From Opeltia flavorubescens (lineage: Eukaryota > Ascomycota > Lecanoromycetes > Teloschistales > Teloschistaceae), in the NCBI GenBank assembly GCA_000442125.1, contig KE546984.1, forward strand, positions 496,001-560,000: a stretch of 64,000 bases of DNA. Reading direction: 5' to 3'. Each line of letters opens with the position of its first letter. Within the stretch, counting starts at the first letter, position 1. Both the position numbers and the translations under genes were made by a program. Positions 24,896 through 37,394 of the stretch are shown here, one piece after another. The notes beneath the pieces were generated by a model that was not told where the DNA came from, did no database searches, and saw nothing but the letters and a program-made list of their open reading frames with translations.

Positions 24896-27227
24896 TCACG
24901 ACCCTCCCATATCATAATAATAGTCCTCATCCAGCCCCTCCCTACTCGGAACTTCTGGGCCTCTTCCCTGCCCCCTCCCATCTCCATCCCCCATCCCCAC
25001 CTCATCAAACCTCACATTTAGCAACCGGATCTTCAACCCATATTCACTCACCAACGCCGTCAACTTCTTCGTCTCGCTCGTAATCGGCTGCTGGCCCAAC
25101 AGCATCAGAAGCCCATCCAGCCATTCCGAAGCCTGGGAATGCGTTGCCGGATACAGTACCAGAAGGGGAACCTCTTTGCGGTTCGAGTTTGAAGTGTTGT
25201 TCGAATGGGAGGTGGCTTTTGAGTGAGTGCGCGAGTGTTTGGTGTTTCCTCGGGAAGAGGGTGGGGGAGAGGAGGCGGAGGGGAGATAGCCGTGGATGGT
25301 GATTTTGGTAGTGCTCGTTTGGGCTTGTTGATGGGGGAGGTGTTTGAGAGTCGAGGAGGAGGAGCCGGTTGATGGGGGAGTTGTGGTGGAGATATTGGAG
25401 GCGACGGAAGAGACGAGGGCGAGGTCGACTGCGGATTTCATTAGATGTTGCTCAACTAGGATTACGCATCTCACTAGAATGAGTGCCTGGAGACGGTAGA
25501 AGAGGGGCTTACGCTTTTCTTGTAGAGAATCAAGGCCGGGGTCTTGATCGCCTTTGATGTCGAAATCGGCATAGTGGAGGAAACGTCGATTATGTGAAAG
25601 TTTGGCATAGCGAAATGACGATGCTGATGAAGAGACTTTTGGATCTTGCTGCGTCGCACGGCCTGTGTCGGCTTTAAATGCAAGGTGATTCGAGAACCAG
25701 GCGCCTTGGAGGAGACAACGTATCCGCTGCTCTTTCATGAATTGCAGGGCCTCGTGATTGAGTTCATCGCGCACTTGGCGGAGGTGGTGACCCCAGGTAT
25801 CTTCGTAGGACGACTCGAAGAGCTCCATCTGGAGTTGGCGGAGTCGCTCGAGATCAAAGGCTTGAATCTCGTCTTCTACTTCTTGGACGCTTCTCTCACG
25901 CCTAGCGCCGCCTACGACAGCTTCCAAGAGGATGCGCACAAGGTCGACGAGCTTGAGAAAATCCTCCCGTTCCGCGCTCGTCGCCTTCCAAAGACGGAGG
26001 AAGGCTTGAAGGCCTGCGAGATGAAGCCGTGACCATTGTAAAATAAGCGGTTTGAAGACCTTGTCGTAGTTTGAACGTGATTCCAAAGCCATATGGCTTT
26101 TCGCATCGTCTAGATCTGATTTGTCCGCTTCAAAGTGATCGTAAAGAATAGCTGTGACAGCAAGGCTTGCCCTCGCGATTGGACACCTTGTTCGGGGCGG
26201 CAGCGTGGACTGCTCCAGCAACAATTTCTGAAAGGCGTCCTTATGTTTCCTTACGTAGTCTGTGAGATCCATCATGCCCAGATAGCCGGTCTCTTCAAAT
26301 TCGAGGCTTGGACTTTCAGTCTCGAAGCCCAGTCGTCTCCACTTCTCTGGGTTATGCTTCTTCTCCTGACTATCGTCGCCATCTTCTGCCTGGTCCGCTT
26401 GTTTTTCGGGGTTGCTGGCAATATGGATACCCTTGAGCGCCCGTCTATGCTCAGGCTTGTGAAGATCAACCACGACATCCCTCCACTTGCGCAACAGCAC
26501 CTTGGTCAAGGCCTGGAATTCCAGGAGTGGGTGGGCGAGATCCTGAAGCGCAGTGCTTTGCATAAGCGTGTATACAGCTTTGATAACGCCCAACTCCTGC
26601 AGCTTCTTTATGAACCTTGGCCACTCCGATTCTCCGTCATTCGTGATGGCGTCCCGCATTAGGGCATTGATAAGCTGCAATGCGTTGGCGCACAATGCAT
26701 GATCGGCAGAAGACAGCCTGCTGACAAGCATCTCGAGGAATTGAGGATAGATGGCAATGGCTGGTTTGAGAGCCCGAAACCCAAAGCTTCCTGACTGGTT
26801 CGACGATGCGTTTGGGGAATATTGGTGAGCTACTATGGCTCCCAGAATTGCCATGGCGCCTCGCAAGATGTTGACGAGAGGATGTGTGACGACGAGCTCA
26901 ACCACCTACACCCATGGTATCAGAAGCCGTGTTTCAAAGAGTGTCGAAAGTCGTGCCCACCCTCTCGACAACATCTTGATTAACGTAGTTCCAACCCTTG
27001 TCAACCTCGAGAAGACGAGCGAAAGATGCCAGGCTGTAGGCCAGAGTGTTGCCCGTTGCTTCAAGGGTGAGGTAGCGTAGCTTAGGAAGACCGCCACGAG
27101 ATATGAAATCATCGGCGAAAGAAAGGTCTCCAATATTCGACTGCAGTTTGAATGCGGCCATCTTTCGTACGGCATCTTCGTCGCTTCCCAAACGCTTAAC
27201 CAGCTCCATCACGTTCATTTCGTCCAT
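24896..27227 (-). CDS. LMO1: ELMO/CED-12 family protein (Lmo1-like)
   Basis: Exons 27227-26961, 26905-25513 and 25428-24896 give about 730 aa. The N-terminal armadillo-like repeats start with MELVKRLGSDEDAVRKMAAF and run through VELVVTHPLVNILRGAMAIL. The central ELMO domain contains LEFEETGYLGMMDLTDYVRK and CPIARASLAVTAILYDHFEA. The C-terminal part resembles the PH-like region (RRFLHYADFD onward), broken by a Ser/Thr-rich insert. With a DOCK protein (yeast Dck1) the family activates a Rho/Rac GTPase; yeast Lmo1-Dck1 acts in mitophagy and cell-wall stress. The 84-nt piece 25512-25429 reads through without a stop but has GTAAGC...GCAG borders and interrupts a conserved segment, so it is treated as an intron. 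Confidence 0.87.
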
Positions 27228-28246
27228 ATTGTACCAACTACCAATTGGGTAGCTAGACTTTCCAGTGGTTTTTTGTAGACAAGACTCTTTCACCGGCGGC
27301 CGTATGGAGACTGTGCCAGCTGTCGTACCTTCTCCTCAGCAACTCCGAAGAGTCGAGAACATGAATCGCACACCCCAATCTCTCGGTGAAGCATGTAGAG
27401 TCGTAGTATTGGTATTATCAATGACTTTGAACTAGGATGAGGGTCCAGTAATAGCGTGTGTCTTTGCAACAACCTTCAGAGAATCGAACGGCTTCTTAGA
27501 TTTATCAAAATGGTACTGAAATCGTGGTATCGAGTTCTGGGTGTGTACTTGAGAGTACCACTGAGCATGCAATTCACTTGTTGTTACCTTAACATGCTGT
27601 TGACAGGACACCAACATTCCATCGGCTGCACCCGCTTTGGACTTTGCTATGAGAAAATACCCTTATTGAGATTAGCTTCGTCATATCTTCGGCTAAATTT
27701 CTATCTTACAAAACCATCGTCCTCTTCTACTTCTCCTACCAAAAATTACGACAAACCTTATTCATGGATTGGAACATGAGCTACCTTCCTCCGATAATTA
27801 AGAAAAAAAAGTGGGGAACACTGACCTATGCCCCTCTCACCAGCATTGTCAGTGAACAGAAAGGGTTCCGTAAAATTATCAATCTTCTTGGTGATAGAAT
27901 CTCCTACGGCGCTTAGCTTTTCGGCTTCAAGACTTTATCATGTCATCCTCATCTGCCTCCATGTATCAACGAGCGTGATGAGACCTTTCCGGCAATCGAT
28001 TCAGCTTAATGTATTGAGTAATGTATATGGTCATTGTCTTAATTCCATTGCTTGATCCTGATGCCTTGATCTATGAAAATGTACGTGTAGCTGTTCGCCC
28101 AACTCTCATTTTCGATCCTTTTCTGCAAAGAACTATCAATGTCCCAGTCTCTTCAATTCTTCTATAATTACTACATGCCAATGTCGAGACTATCCCAATT
28201 CTTACTCACCACTGAGGCATTCCTGAAATTTGTGCCCTAGCTCGAA
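27228..28246. other. Intergenic region between ELMO and a secreted-protein gene
   Basis: About one kilobase of AT-rich sequence carrying the ELMO promoter side and the 3' end of the next gene. No recognisable protein, RNA gene or repeat was found. Confidence 0.5.
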
Positions 28247-28844
28247 TCAATTCCCCGGGCAGATGGTACATCTCGAGTATGGTCCCGATGTATCAGTCTC
28301 ACTACAGAACGGATATGGGACCAGCGCCGCGTTGCAAAGATATTTGCAGCACCGATCGGGCTTGCTGGGGCAGGCTCTTGGAACGTCAGGCCCGGCGGGT
28401 GGACATGCTGTGACTGTTGGAGAGGGGCTGGGATCGGAAGTGGTCGTTGTCGTTGATGTTGTTGGAGTTGGAGTGGGAGTAGTGGTAGTGGTTGTGGTGG
28501 TGATGAGACAGGAGCAGGCGGATGAAAGACGGGAAGTTGAAGAAGCGCAGGGAGCAGAGAGGGAGCTGGGAGCGGTGGTTCTATGGGAAATAGGGATATT
28601 GTCAATACAGCAAGAGCTTTGGCTGATCGTAATGGAGAATGAACTGGGGATTGGAAAGACCCAGAAACGAGAAAGGAAAGCAAAAGGCTGCTTACGATGT
28701 TGCAAGATATTTGTCGCAGAACGTTGCGTCGGACTTGCTTTCATACGAGAGCACGGCTCGGAAGCAATTGTCACGGTTGCAAGATATGGCTAGAGTAAAT
28801 GGAAACACAGCAAGAAGCGTTAGTAGAATCGTGGGTGAGTGCAT
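28247..28844 (-). CDS. Small secreted Cys- and Thr-rich protein, function unknown
   Basis: Exons 28844-28696 and 28580-28247 give 160 aa. Residues 1-19 (MHSPTILLTLLAVFPFTLA) are a clear signal peptide. The mature N-terminus holds ISCNRDNCFRAV, an arrangement common in fungal secreted proteins starting CxRDNCLRA. A middle segment has the matching APCASSTSRLSSACSC motif. A Thr/Pro repeat tract (around residues 90-115) is likely O-glycosylated. The C-terminus is again Cys-rich (CPSKPDRCCKYLCN, SRCTICPGN). No catalytic domain is visible. It could be a cell-surface or effector-like protein; this is inferred from size, Cys content and secretion. The intron is 115 nt. An antisense frame covers the same bases and is considered spurious. 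Confidence 0.72.
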
Positions 28845-31800
28845 ATTTTCTGCCGCTGCCTGATAGAATTTCTGTCTTCCTGCTGTCAACGATGGGAAGG
28901 GAGAAAATAGGTTTGAACGCAACTAGCAGTCAACTTCGAATGGAGAGATTATCTGATGGTCAAGCAACAAACCATTGACATATATATGAGTTATCAATTT
29001 CCTTGGAAGTCATGTCGCTTACGCTACTGGAGGAAATTAATTGGATTCTTGCATTTTACTTGTAGACTCGGTTATCATCTCCAATTGAGCCTCCATGGCG
29101 AACAACGCGACCGTTGCCAAGACTGCAGGCATTATAAGAAGGTTAAGTGCCATCATCGATTACCGAATCTGGATATAGAGGCTTGTTGGGGGCCAGAAAA
29201 CACGAGATTGCCGGGCGGCCTTGGCCTGCTGAGGCGATCTTAGGCGAGCAGGATCTGCTTCCGGTTTGTAGGTCGATGGAGCGATACAACGTCGAGTTAC
29301 ATTCTTCACCTCGTTAGCGATATATGCCATGTCTTGTCAACGCCAATACTCGTTTCAAAACTTGTTTTGCGAGAAACAAAGCGTGTGGCAATCACTGAAA
29401 CGAATGCCATGCGTGGCAAGAAAATGAATTGAGAGAGAAGTTCAGGAGGTGCCAAGCTTGTGATAGCGAATCATGAACGAAAGCAAAATAAGAAATAGAG
29501 ATAGGAGAATTGTATCGAGAATAGCGGATATGACACCTCGTCTAGCGGATTCGAAGGCAGCGCGTAGGATAACGGTGTCGATTAATACCATTTGATAAAT
29601 GACGAGAGTCTCTCTCTGTGCTCGACGTTCTCTTATCGGTGCCGGGTTGTTCTATTCTCGGAAGAGCTTCGCCATGCTTGGCTCATCTTGAAGATAATCT
29701 TGTGTTGGCCGGAGGTAGAATGACATCTGTACAACGAGATTTTCTTGGGGAGGCTAGCCCAACGCTCAGCATTGGTAGGCGAAGAGGGAATGGATGCAAA
29801 TCCAAAGCGTTACCACATCAAAGATCGAGAAATTTCCCTTGTTTCCGGGGAGCCAGTGAAATAGCTCCAAGCAAGCTCCGAACTTAAGTTGAAAAAATAG
29901 GCCAGAGAGTGTGGGTGAAGACTAGAGCAATTTGTCTGTACCTGAAAGTTCAAAACAACGTCATTCAAGGCCTTCTACAAACAAGGACTACCGGGCAAGA
30001 TCCAGAAATGAAGAAGGGGTTTTGTGGGGAAACCATAAGTGGCCACTATTCTTCGCAACTGACTGTAACATATCGATACAAAATAGTGTCGAGAAATTGC
30101 ATTAACGCTGTGAAATTCCTGCTATCGATCGCTCAACGACACATTCTATAACCGCCCTTCATCACGAGTGTTCTTTCCTTTAATCGAGCACCTCCGGCAC
30201 GAGGTGAATCGCAGGATGGGAGCACTAACGCAATAGAAGAATAAACGCCTGGCGGGATTTCGTTTGGGTCCAATGGAATATTGATTCTAAAATTGAGAAA
30301 ACCCAGGTGAGAATTTCCATTCCGGAGATGTGACAGGAGTCTGAACACCTTAAATTCCACAACAAAATGCCTTTTCGGTGAACAATTAGCAACAGATACC
30401 TCGGCTATATGCTCACGGCAAGATATCAGTCATGAGTTGAATGCCGACACAGAACATTGAAAAGTGGTTAGAAGGCTTCTTCGTGTTAGCTAATCGAGCT
30501 CCATTTGTGTGTCCCCAACCTTCATGGCGGGGTTTATCGAACGCTTGTGTAAAATACATGTGACTCCTCGATCAAGAACATCACCGCCACAGGTGGNATC
30601 ATCTCGAGCAGCCAGGCGGATCGAAGATGCTGCGCTTGTTCTAAATAATGCAGGATATGACTTCCACAATGCGTGATGCACCTGCGAGAATGACACATGC
30701 TGTGACACCATATTGTGCAGGGGCTTTGACCAAACGATAACCATTGATCAAGGTCTCTGACCTTGTAGATGCGAATTTGTAGGCCGCTTCGTTCTTACAA
30801 GGATGAAGTATTCCGGGCGACTATGCAGAAACTCGATAAGAGATGATAAGGGATTGGGATTTCTCCTATTTAGCCGTGTTAGCATATATGGATCTTACTG
30901 GACATAAAAAGGCTATCATCATGTTGGATGGTGAGGATAGACGAAATGATTGTCATAAGGCTCTGTGGCATTCAAGAGTTCTCTGGCATGGAGTGAGAAA
31001 CCTGAGATCAGTAGAGAAGGTTGAAAAGCATTGGCAACACACGAACATCCGCCCGATGCTCCGCAATCGCTATTAAAATGATGTGTATTTTGACGTGCAG
31101 GAGATAAAGCATCGAGGCCGTTGCAACAGCAGCTAGGTCTTCTCTTGGCCAATCGCCTGGGGCGTAAGTCGCTGCATTAGCTTCGCAGCGCACAGACATG
31201 ACAGTGGCGCATGGAGCTGCGGGTCATTGCAGAGTAATTTCGATAAGACAATCTTTCTCAATCATAATCTGGCCGGAACCCTGCCCATTGACGACAACCT
31301 TCATCATCCTCTATAGAAAGGAGAATGATGAGAGTACTTGTACAGCTCAGACGCTCAAAGAGCGTATCGCCGCTGGCAGCCGTTGGCTTCAACGGTAGTC
31401 GAACTAGAAGCGGGACAGTAGGGATTGGAGACAGGGTTATCGCGAAATAGAATGAAGGGGGTCAGAACAAAGCCAGATTTGGTACTGGACCATCTTTCTG
31501 TCAATAAAAGACGTCTTCACTTGAGGATGTTCGAAATTCAGTACTGTATCTTGGGTTTTGCCTGCCTGGGGAGTCTAAACGTTGAATTTTGAAGGCTTCG
31601 TAGGTCCTCTAGCGCCGGTCGAAGGCATGATTACTGGAAAGAGGGAAGCTGGACTGGAGGTCTCCACAGCGGTGCAATAGCAGCATCACCTAACAATATG
31701 TTAATGGCTTTCCTCCGTTAAATCGGCACATGGCGCTCGTACCTTTCTTGCCCTGGAGACCGGACCGAATTAACGTGGAGCCTTGAGAGGGGGCCTCGAA

Positions 31801-32902
31801 AAGTATTCGGACTCTAGTAAGGTCTAGCATAATAGCACACCATCCTCGGGCAGAGGAGTTCATGCAGGAAGAGTTCCACACGGTATTTGTTACTTCAGAA
31901 GAATTGCCATGGCCATGTTGAACTGTGGATAACTGCGCTATTAGAGGCATATAAGATCCACCAGCCTCCATGCGAGGCTGCTGTGAGGTCCATCATGACA
32001 GGCAGTTACTTGCATCGTTCGATGGGTTCCTTTGCCGTTCCATGGGCGCATCGTCACTAATGCAGAGCCGTTCCCGAAAGCCCCACCACACCCTCTGCAG
32101 ACGCACCGACAGTCCCTGGTGGACCCGCTTCTTTCCAAGACGATCCGGTTTGAAGAAAATTCTCCTAGAGGCTGAGGAGACGATATGGATTGGAGGCTAG
32201 CAGGCTGAGGTGCTTATGCGTCCTCGAGACGACCAAGTAGCGACGATCGAGGCACTCGTTATCGAGGTCTAGGGGGACTCTTTCTCTGCTTATCTCTCGA
32301 AACAACTTCTATTTGGTGACGCCCAAATTCTGTTGTTTCTTGAATATGTATTCACTTGGATGAGTCCTGTCAATAGAGATTGTGGCTGTTTATCCGCAGT
32401 GAGAAATACATTGACCACCTCATCTTGGCATTATTTCATTTGGTGCCACTTCCCCACATTTTGATAAGCCTAAATTCTGTCAAGCGAAATCCCAAACAAC
32501 CTGTCTCTCCAATAGGTACTGATCCTCCAGATTGTAAAGCGTAGTCAGCACCTACAGTAGCCTCACGAGCCTGTCTGGAAGAGAAGAAGCCATTGCATAA
32601 TATTCCGCCTTGCCGGAGTCAATCGCTTAATATTTTCGAATATAACATCACGTCAACGCTCTGACACTTCTCAATTGACCTGGACACTCGTCACTCGTTT
32701 CCACCGTGACTCCTGACCAGCATTCACCTTCGCAAATCCATTCGTTCCTTATTATCGGTACACCCGAGTCAGAATCGATGATTGAGTCTTTATATATTTC
32801 CCACTGGATCAGACTCATCATTGGAGGGTTTCGTGGTGGAGGAAATACTTAAGGAGTATCGCCAACTTCGACGATTCATCATACTTCGCCCTTATTGATA
32901 GC
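28845..32902. other. Gene-poor four-kilobase region
   Basis: Only short frames (under about 100 aa) occur on either strand, none with conserved motifs. There is one N at 30597. I could not see inverted terminal repeats, target-site duplications or transposase or polymerase motifs. A Cys-spaced stretch near 29110-29160 is discussed and rejected elsewhere. The right end, roughly 32.6-32.9 kb, is presumably the Reg1 promoter. Confidence 0.5.
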
Positions 32903-34698
32903 ATGGCTCAAGTGCTGTCGTTTCCCTCCTCAGATGGAGCCTCTCATTTTGGCAGTAGTTCTCTGCAGCGTTCTTCCTCGCACTCGTCACTATCACTCCA
33001 TACTTCAGCCGTCTACGCCGTCTCCTCAAACAACCAAAAGTCCGTCTACCCACAACTTGGCTACGATACCCGCCCATCCAACTCACTTCCTTCCTCCGCT
33101 CCTTCCTCACCACAGCCTAGCCAGCCTCAATTCTCCAATCAACCATCCTACACTTCGACTCCGTCCAGCAGCCTTTCGCTCGACGAAGAGTGTTCACTCG
33201 ACGATGAAGATCTACACTTTCCATCTTACAGTAACGAGACTGGTACCGCGTCAAGTCTCCCAACAGGATTTCTCTGTAGCCCTGAAGTTGGCTCGTCTGA
33301 GGCACCAACTCCATCAAATAGCGTCGTCTCCTGTCCAAGTCCACCGAAAAAGCAACCCACAAAAATAGGAGCATCGGGCCCAGCGGGGGATGACATGGAC
33401 CTTAAACAGGAACCTACGAGACATGTCGATTACTTATCTCACAACTGGAAAGAAGAAGATATATGGTCTTCGTGGAGGCACATCGTCACGAAAAGAAAAT
33501 CCTACAGCAATAGCACTCGGTTGGAAAACGCCTCTTGGAGAACGTGGGCCAAATCTAGGAACCGGCTAAAGACCGTGTCACCAGAAACATTGAACTGGTA
33601 TGTTGGTATTCTCGTCAAAGAAGAGGACTTCGGGATAATCAGTCACTAAAATTGCATAGGATGAAAGACCATGACGTTACGTGGCTCTACGGCCCCTTAC
33701 AAAGCAATCTCAGCAAACACTCCCAGTGCGACTCCGCATGTGCTGATAGCTGTCTCTCCCGTAGTAACTCGTTTGCATCCAAAAAACCAATTTTGAAGAA
33801 GAGAAGCCTTTCGGAAATCATGCTCCAAAGATCCATTTCTTCATCTACACTTATTCAGCAGGCCACAGATGCCCTTCGAGCTCAACAACCAGGATACAGG
33901 TTACGTGGCAGGCCGGTACTGCCTGAGCGAGCGCTGTCAGACTTTACGACCTCCTCTAATCCAGAGACCCCTAGCTCACCTTCCAATGAGGGTACAGCCA
34001 GCACGCAACCATCCACGTCAACATCAGGACTGCAGACTCCATGCACGAAACGTCATATCCATTTCAATAACAAAGTTGAGCAATGTATAGCTATTAACGA
34101 TAGTGGCCACCGACGTTGTAAATATGGTAGTGCCAAAATCGACGACTCGGATTCTGACGATGATATGCTCATGATGAAACCTGTAGCCAGCAAAGTCAGA
34201 CCAAGAAGCACAGGTACGCCACGGAATAGCTTCAGCAACGAAAGCAAAACTATTGCGATGTTACCTTCAACAACACTCAAATACCGTGGGGACACTCCAG
34301 ACCCTGTCAAGCAGCAGGAGAAGCAGACTGAAGGGTCACGGAAGAAGGGCTTCAAGATAGCACACTCTCCGTCTCAAGAAACCATAAAGCCTTCAACTTC
34401 TTCGACCAATTTTCTCCTTGATGATGAAGAGGAAGAAATGGACATGAACTGGCGAGCCTCGTCTAGTAGAAGAGACAGCATATTCTTGCATCGATCACGC
34501 TCGGGTTATTTGGATAATGAGGAGGAGATCCTGGAAGAACAAAATGGCTTACGGCGGACTCCTTCTGGAATGTTCATGCCTTACGACGAAGACGATGACA
34601 AGCATGACACCACTGGCCTTCTGGGGAAGATAATCGACACAGTGAATACAGCGAAGGATATCGCTCACGTCATTTGGAACGTGGGGTGGCGCGGATGA
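32903..34698 (+). CDS. REG1: Protein phosphatase 1 regulatory subunit Reg1/Hex2-like
   Basis: Exons 32903-33597 and 33660-34698 give 577 aa. The conserved block VDYLSHNWKEEDIWSSWRHI, RLENASWRTWAKSRNRLKTV and VTWLYGPLQ spans the intron. KKPILKKRSLSEIMLQRS follows. A PP1-docking RVxF-type site (KRHIHF, near residue 361) lies before NKVEQCIAI. The N-terminus is Ser/Pro-rich and disordered; the C-terminus is acidic and ends with a short hydrophobic helix (AKDIAHVIWNVGWRG). In yeast Reg1 targets PP1 (Glc7) to Snf1 and Mig1 pathway substrates to impose glucose repression. Phosphatase targeting is family knowledge. Confidence 0.93.
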
Positions 34699-35400
34699 GA
34701 ATGAGTATGTTTCGGGGGTTCCGAATACTTGATCATGATTGGAGGGAGAGATGGAGATACCCGTAGGAGGGTGGAGCATGACGAACTTGCCAACCCTCGG
34801 AAAATAACGACCATCTGGACTTGCAAGGCGTTGGCGGCGAACGATGTTCATTCCACAATGTTCATACGACGGACTCTTCGTTGAAGAAATACATAGGAAC
34901 GACTTTCAGCTTTCTTGTACCTATTGTTTGGAAGGGAGATGATGAACAAAATAGGGCGTTTGAGCTCTACGCGGCTCTCTCTGTATCTAATTTCTAAATA
35001 CCCAGCATTCACCCATAATGGGGGCTTTAATTCTGTACATAGCATAGGTTTGAAGAGGGCTTGATCAGGTGGAGCTTGCTTGATATGATTTTACGAAGGC
35101 TAGTCTTGCAAAAAGGATAGATTTAACAATAATATCTTCTTCCCCAGATTATTGAATTCGGGTTCAAATCCGTGATCGAGGTTCAGGAAGCCTCGCGGTG
35201 CCCGAAACGATTGTCTGGGCTGCCCTTAGGCGGCAATTGCGGGGATGTTCCGNCTAGAAGAGAGGGGCTCTAACGGCTCCTAGGAAATCTATATTAAGGG
35301 TTCTAAATATGTACGGAGTACATCAATTGGAATATGATAAACTCGACAGTCCCCTTCTCGCCTCCTTTTAAACTATAGCAATCGTTGAATCCTACGAGGA
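34699..35400. other. Intergenic region between REG1 and the 2EXR-like gene
   Basis: About 700 bases with one N at 35253. A GGTTCAAATCC string at about 35160 resembles a tRNA B box but has no tRNA fold around it. No gene supported. Confidence 0.5.
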
Positions 35401-36609
35401 ATGCCTTCACTCCTTGAGCTTCCTCGCGAGCTCCGCGATGCCATCTGGGCCGAAGTCTGCAATAAGCACAATTTCAGTCAACCTCATCGAGCCTATGACC
35501 TACTACGGACAAACAAGCAAATCCGACAGGAGCTTGCCTCTTACCTCTACGGGACCGTTGTATTTCGTCTACAACGCCCTTATCAGGCTCTTCATTGGAT
35601 TCACACCATTGGTCCTTTGAATCGTTCCTGCATTCGCCGCCTCGCCCTGAAGTTCTCCTCGATCGAAGTTAAGAAACCTTACGACGATGCCTCTGATATA
35701 TGGTCCTCTTCCCTCACCTCTCTCCCGAACCTTGAGCTCCTTACATACGAGTATGACCCTGCCAAAGTCAATAAACAGCACTCGACAAATTCAATGGAGG
35801 ACCACCCTGCATTATGCTCCCGATTCGAACAAGTACTCTCATTGAACCCCAGAGCTCGCCGTGGTCCCAGTAAACACGATCATGAAGATGGTGTCCTCTC
35901 GTCCAACTGCAGGCGCAAGCTTCGACCCATAACCCATGCCGTCCTCGCAATAGACACCACCATTCCGGAAATCCTCGTCCTCCCTTTCCGAAGCCTTCTT
36001 CAGCTTGATACTCAAAAACCTCTGGAGCAGAATATCACTGGTCTCCCACCCGGCTTCCTTAGAGATCATGGGCTTGATCCCTGCAGAACTTATCTATTCA
36101 TCGAAGACCCACAACATCCGTCAATAACCCTGACCTACCGTGCATCCAAATCCGCCTCCGTTGAGCGATTCATTACACCCTCATCCCCAAATCTTTCTGC
36201 AATGCTCAGCTTTTTCCCTTCCCTGCTCTACCTTCGCCTTGGCTGCCCAACCACGAACTCTGATTTCCTTACCTGGCTCCCCGCCACATTGCAGACTCTC
36301 GACGTGGCCTTCACGGACCCTGATCCCGACCGGATTGCAGCAAATCTACATGTCTTCCACCAACGTTGCGAGCAGCTGTTCACTCTGGCCATCGCCGTCT
36401 CGCCCCTACATGATAACACTGATCTACCTGAAGGTGGCCGTCAAATCAAAGAGGGCACGCCTGAGAGCAGAGAAGAGGAGTTGAAAAAGGAATGGCGGCC
36501 GTTTTGGAAGGCGTTGAGAGCTATCCAAGCGACAGGCGTAAGGGTATGCGAGGGCGAAGGGCCAGGGTTCAAAAGTGTGAGCAGGCAAAAGAGTTTGGAC
36601 CAGACATGA
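35401..36609 (+). CDS. 2EXR / F-box-like fungal protein of unknown function
   Basis: A single exon gives 402 aa. It opens MPSLLELPRELRDAIWAEVC, the LPxELRxxIW signature of fungal 2EXR and F-box-like proteins, followed by LLRTNKQIRQELASYLYG. The middle has Leu-rich stretches (LSFFPSLLYLRLGCP, WLPATLQTLDVAF) that could be degenerate leucine-rich repeats. The C-terminal 50 residues are charged. No catalytic residues are seen. A ubiquitin-ligase adaptor role is possible from the N-terminal motif but is not shown. These families expand rapidly in filamentous fungi, and this copy has no intron, unlike almost all its neighbours. Confidence 0.8.
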   Translation: MPSLLELPRELRDAIWAEVCNKHNFSQPHRAYDLLRTNKQIRQELASYLYGTVVFRLQRPYQALHWIHTIGPLNRSCIRRLALKFSSIEVKKPYDDASDIWSSSLTSLPNLELLTYEYDPAKVNKQHSTNSMEDHPALCSRFEQVLSLNPRARRGPSKHDHEDGVLSSNCRRKLRPITHAVLAIDTTIPEILVLPFRSLLQLDTQKPLEQNITGLPPGFLRDHGLDPCRTYLFIEDPQHPSITLTYRASKSASVERFITPSSPNLSAMLSFFPSLLYLRLGCPTTNSDFLTWLPATLQTLDVAFTDPDPDRIAANLHVFHQRCEQLFTLAIAVSPLHDNTDLPEGGRQIKEGTPESREEELKKEWRPFWKALRAIQATGVRVCEGEGPGFKSVSRQKSLDQT

Positions 36610-37394
36610 CGAGCAATCTGACTTGAAGCATAATTTGCTTTTCCGGTCAATGTCTGGAATCAAGTTCCTATCAGTCGTGAGTCCTAAGACATCGGATCTC
36701 GGCTTAACTGCCGGCTTCTATCTGGCGATTGTTTGCCAACATGACCAGATATTCAGAATGCTGGATGGGGATAGCAGAATTCTCTGCTCGGGAGAAGCTT
36801 CCGGAGCTCCCCCTGATCTGGATATGACAATTATGCTGTTCTGTAGAACAACAGTTCAGATTGCTGGCTGTGAGTTACATGCTGCAGGGTGTGGACAAGC
36901 TCTGGGGATGTTGGATTCCTCAACAGAATTACCTCTGAGCGAGCTTCAGAAGTGGAGTTGGGTTTCTTACTCAAGACCGAAATAGACTGACATCGTATGG
37001 ATTATCATGTGACGACCACGAGATGGAGAACTTCAAAAGCCGGAGACTGATGTACAATAGATGAATTCATGACCTGTGTTACTTTACCACACGAAGAAGA
37101 TTTGTACATGCCGCCTCTTTGCAACTTGTCACATTCTTTCAAAGCATCGGGATATGATTACCTCGAGTACTCTCGAATCCAACACTGTAGCATGGGGAGC
37201 AAATACCCATGTGACTCCTGTTAAATACCTCTAAATGACTGATCTCACCCTCAAACCGGTACCGTGAGCGGACACATCGCCCTGTATACCTTGTGATCAG
37301 CCCTTTCCTTTTACACCATACCTCCGGGAAATATTCGCCCGGTCTCCTTGAAAGGTAACATCTATACAGGGAAAGGGAATGTTAGAAGGGAAAC
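36610..37394. other. Convergent intergenic region
   Basis: About 780 bases between the 2EXR-like gene and the SDR gene. A 120-codon frame at 36623-36985 lacks any recognised motif and is not called. Confidence 0.5.

Noticed and set aside
28230-28793. 187-codon plus-strand frame rich in Val/Gly
   Set aside because: Antisense of the Thr/Pro repeat in the secreted-protein gene; it has no independent features.
29110-29165. Cys spacing resembling a Zn2Cys6 finger (CQDCRHYKKVKC)
   Set aside because: The spacing is one residue too long, the remaining cysteines are not placed correctly, and no transcription-factor body follows.
35155-35185. tRNA-like B box (GGTTCAAATCC)
   Set aside because: The flanking bases do not pair as a T stem, and no A box, anticodon stem or acceptor stem could be drawn.
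36623-36985. 120-codon plus-strand frame after the 2EXR-like gene
   Set aside because: No recognised motif, and it begins in the presumed 3' UTR; composition gives no support.
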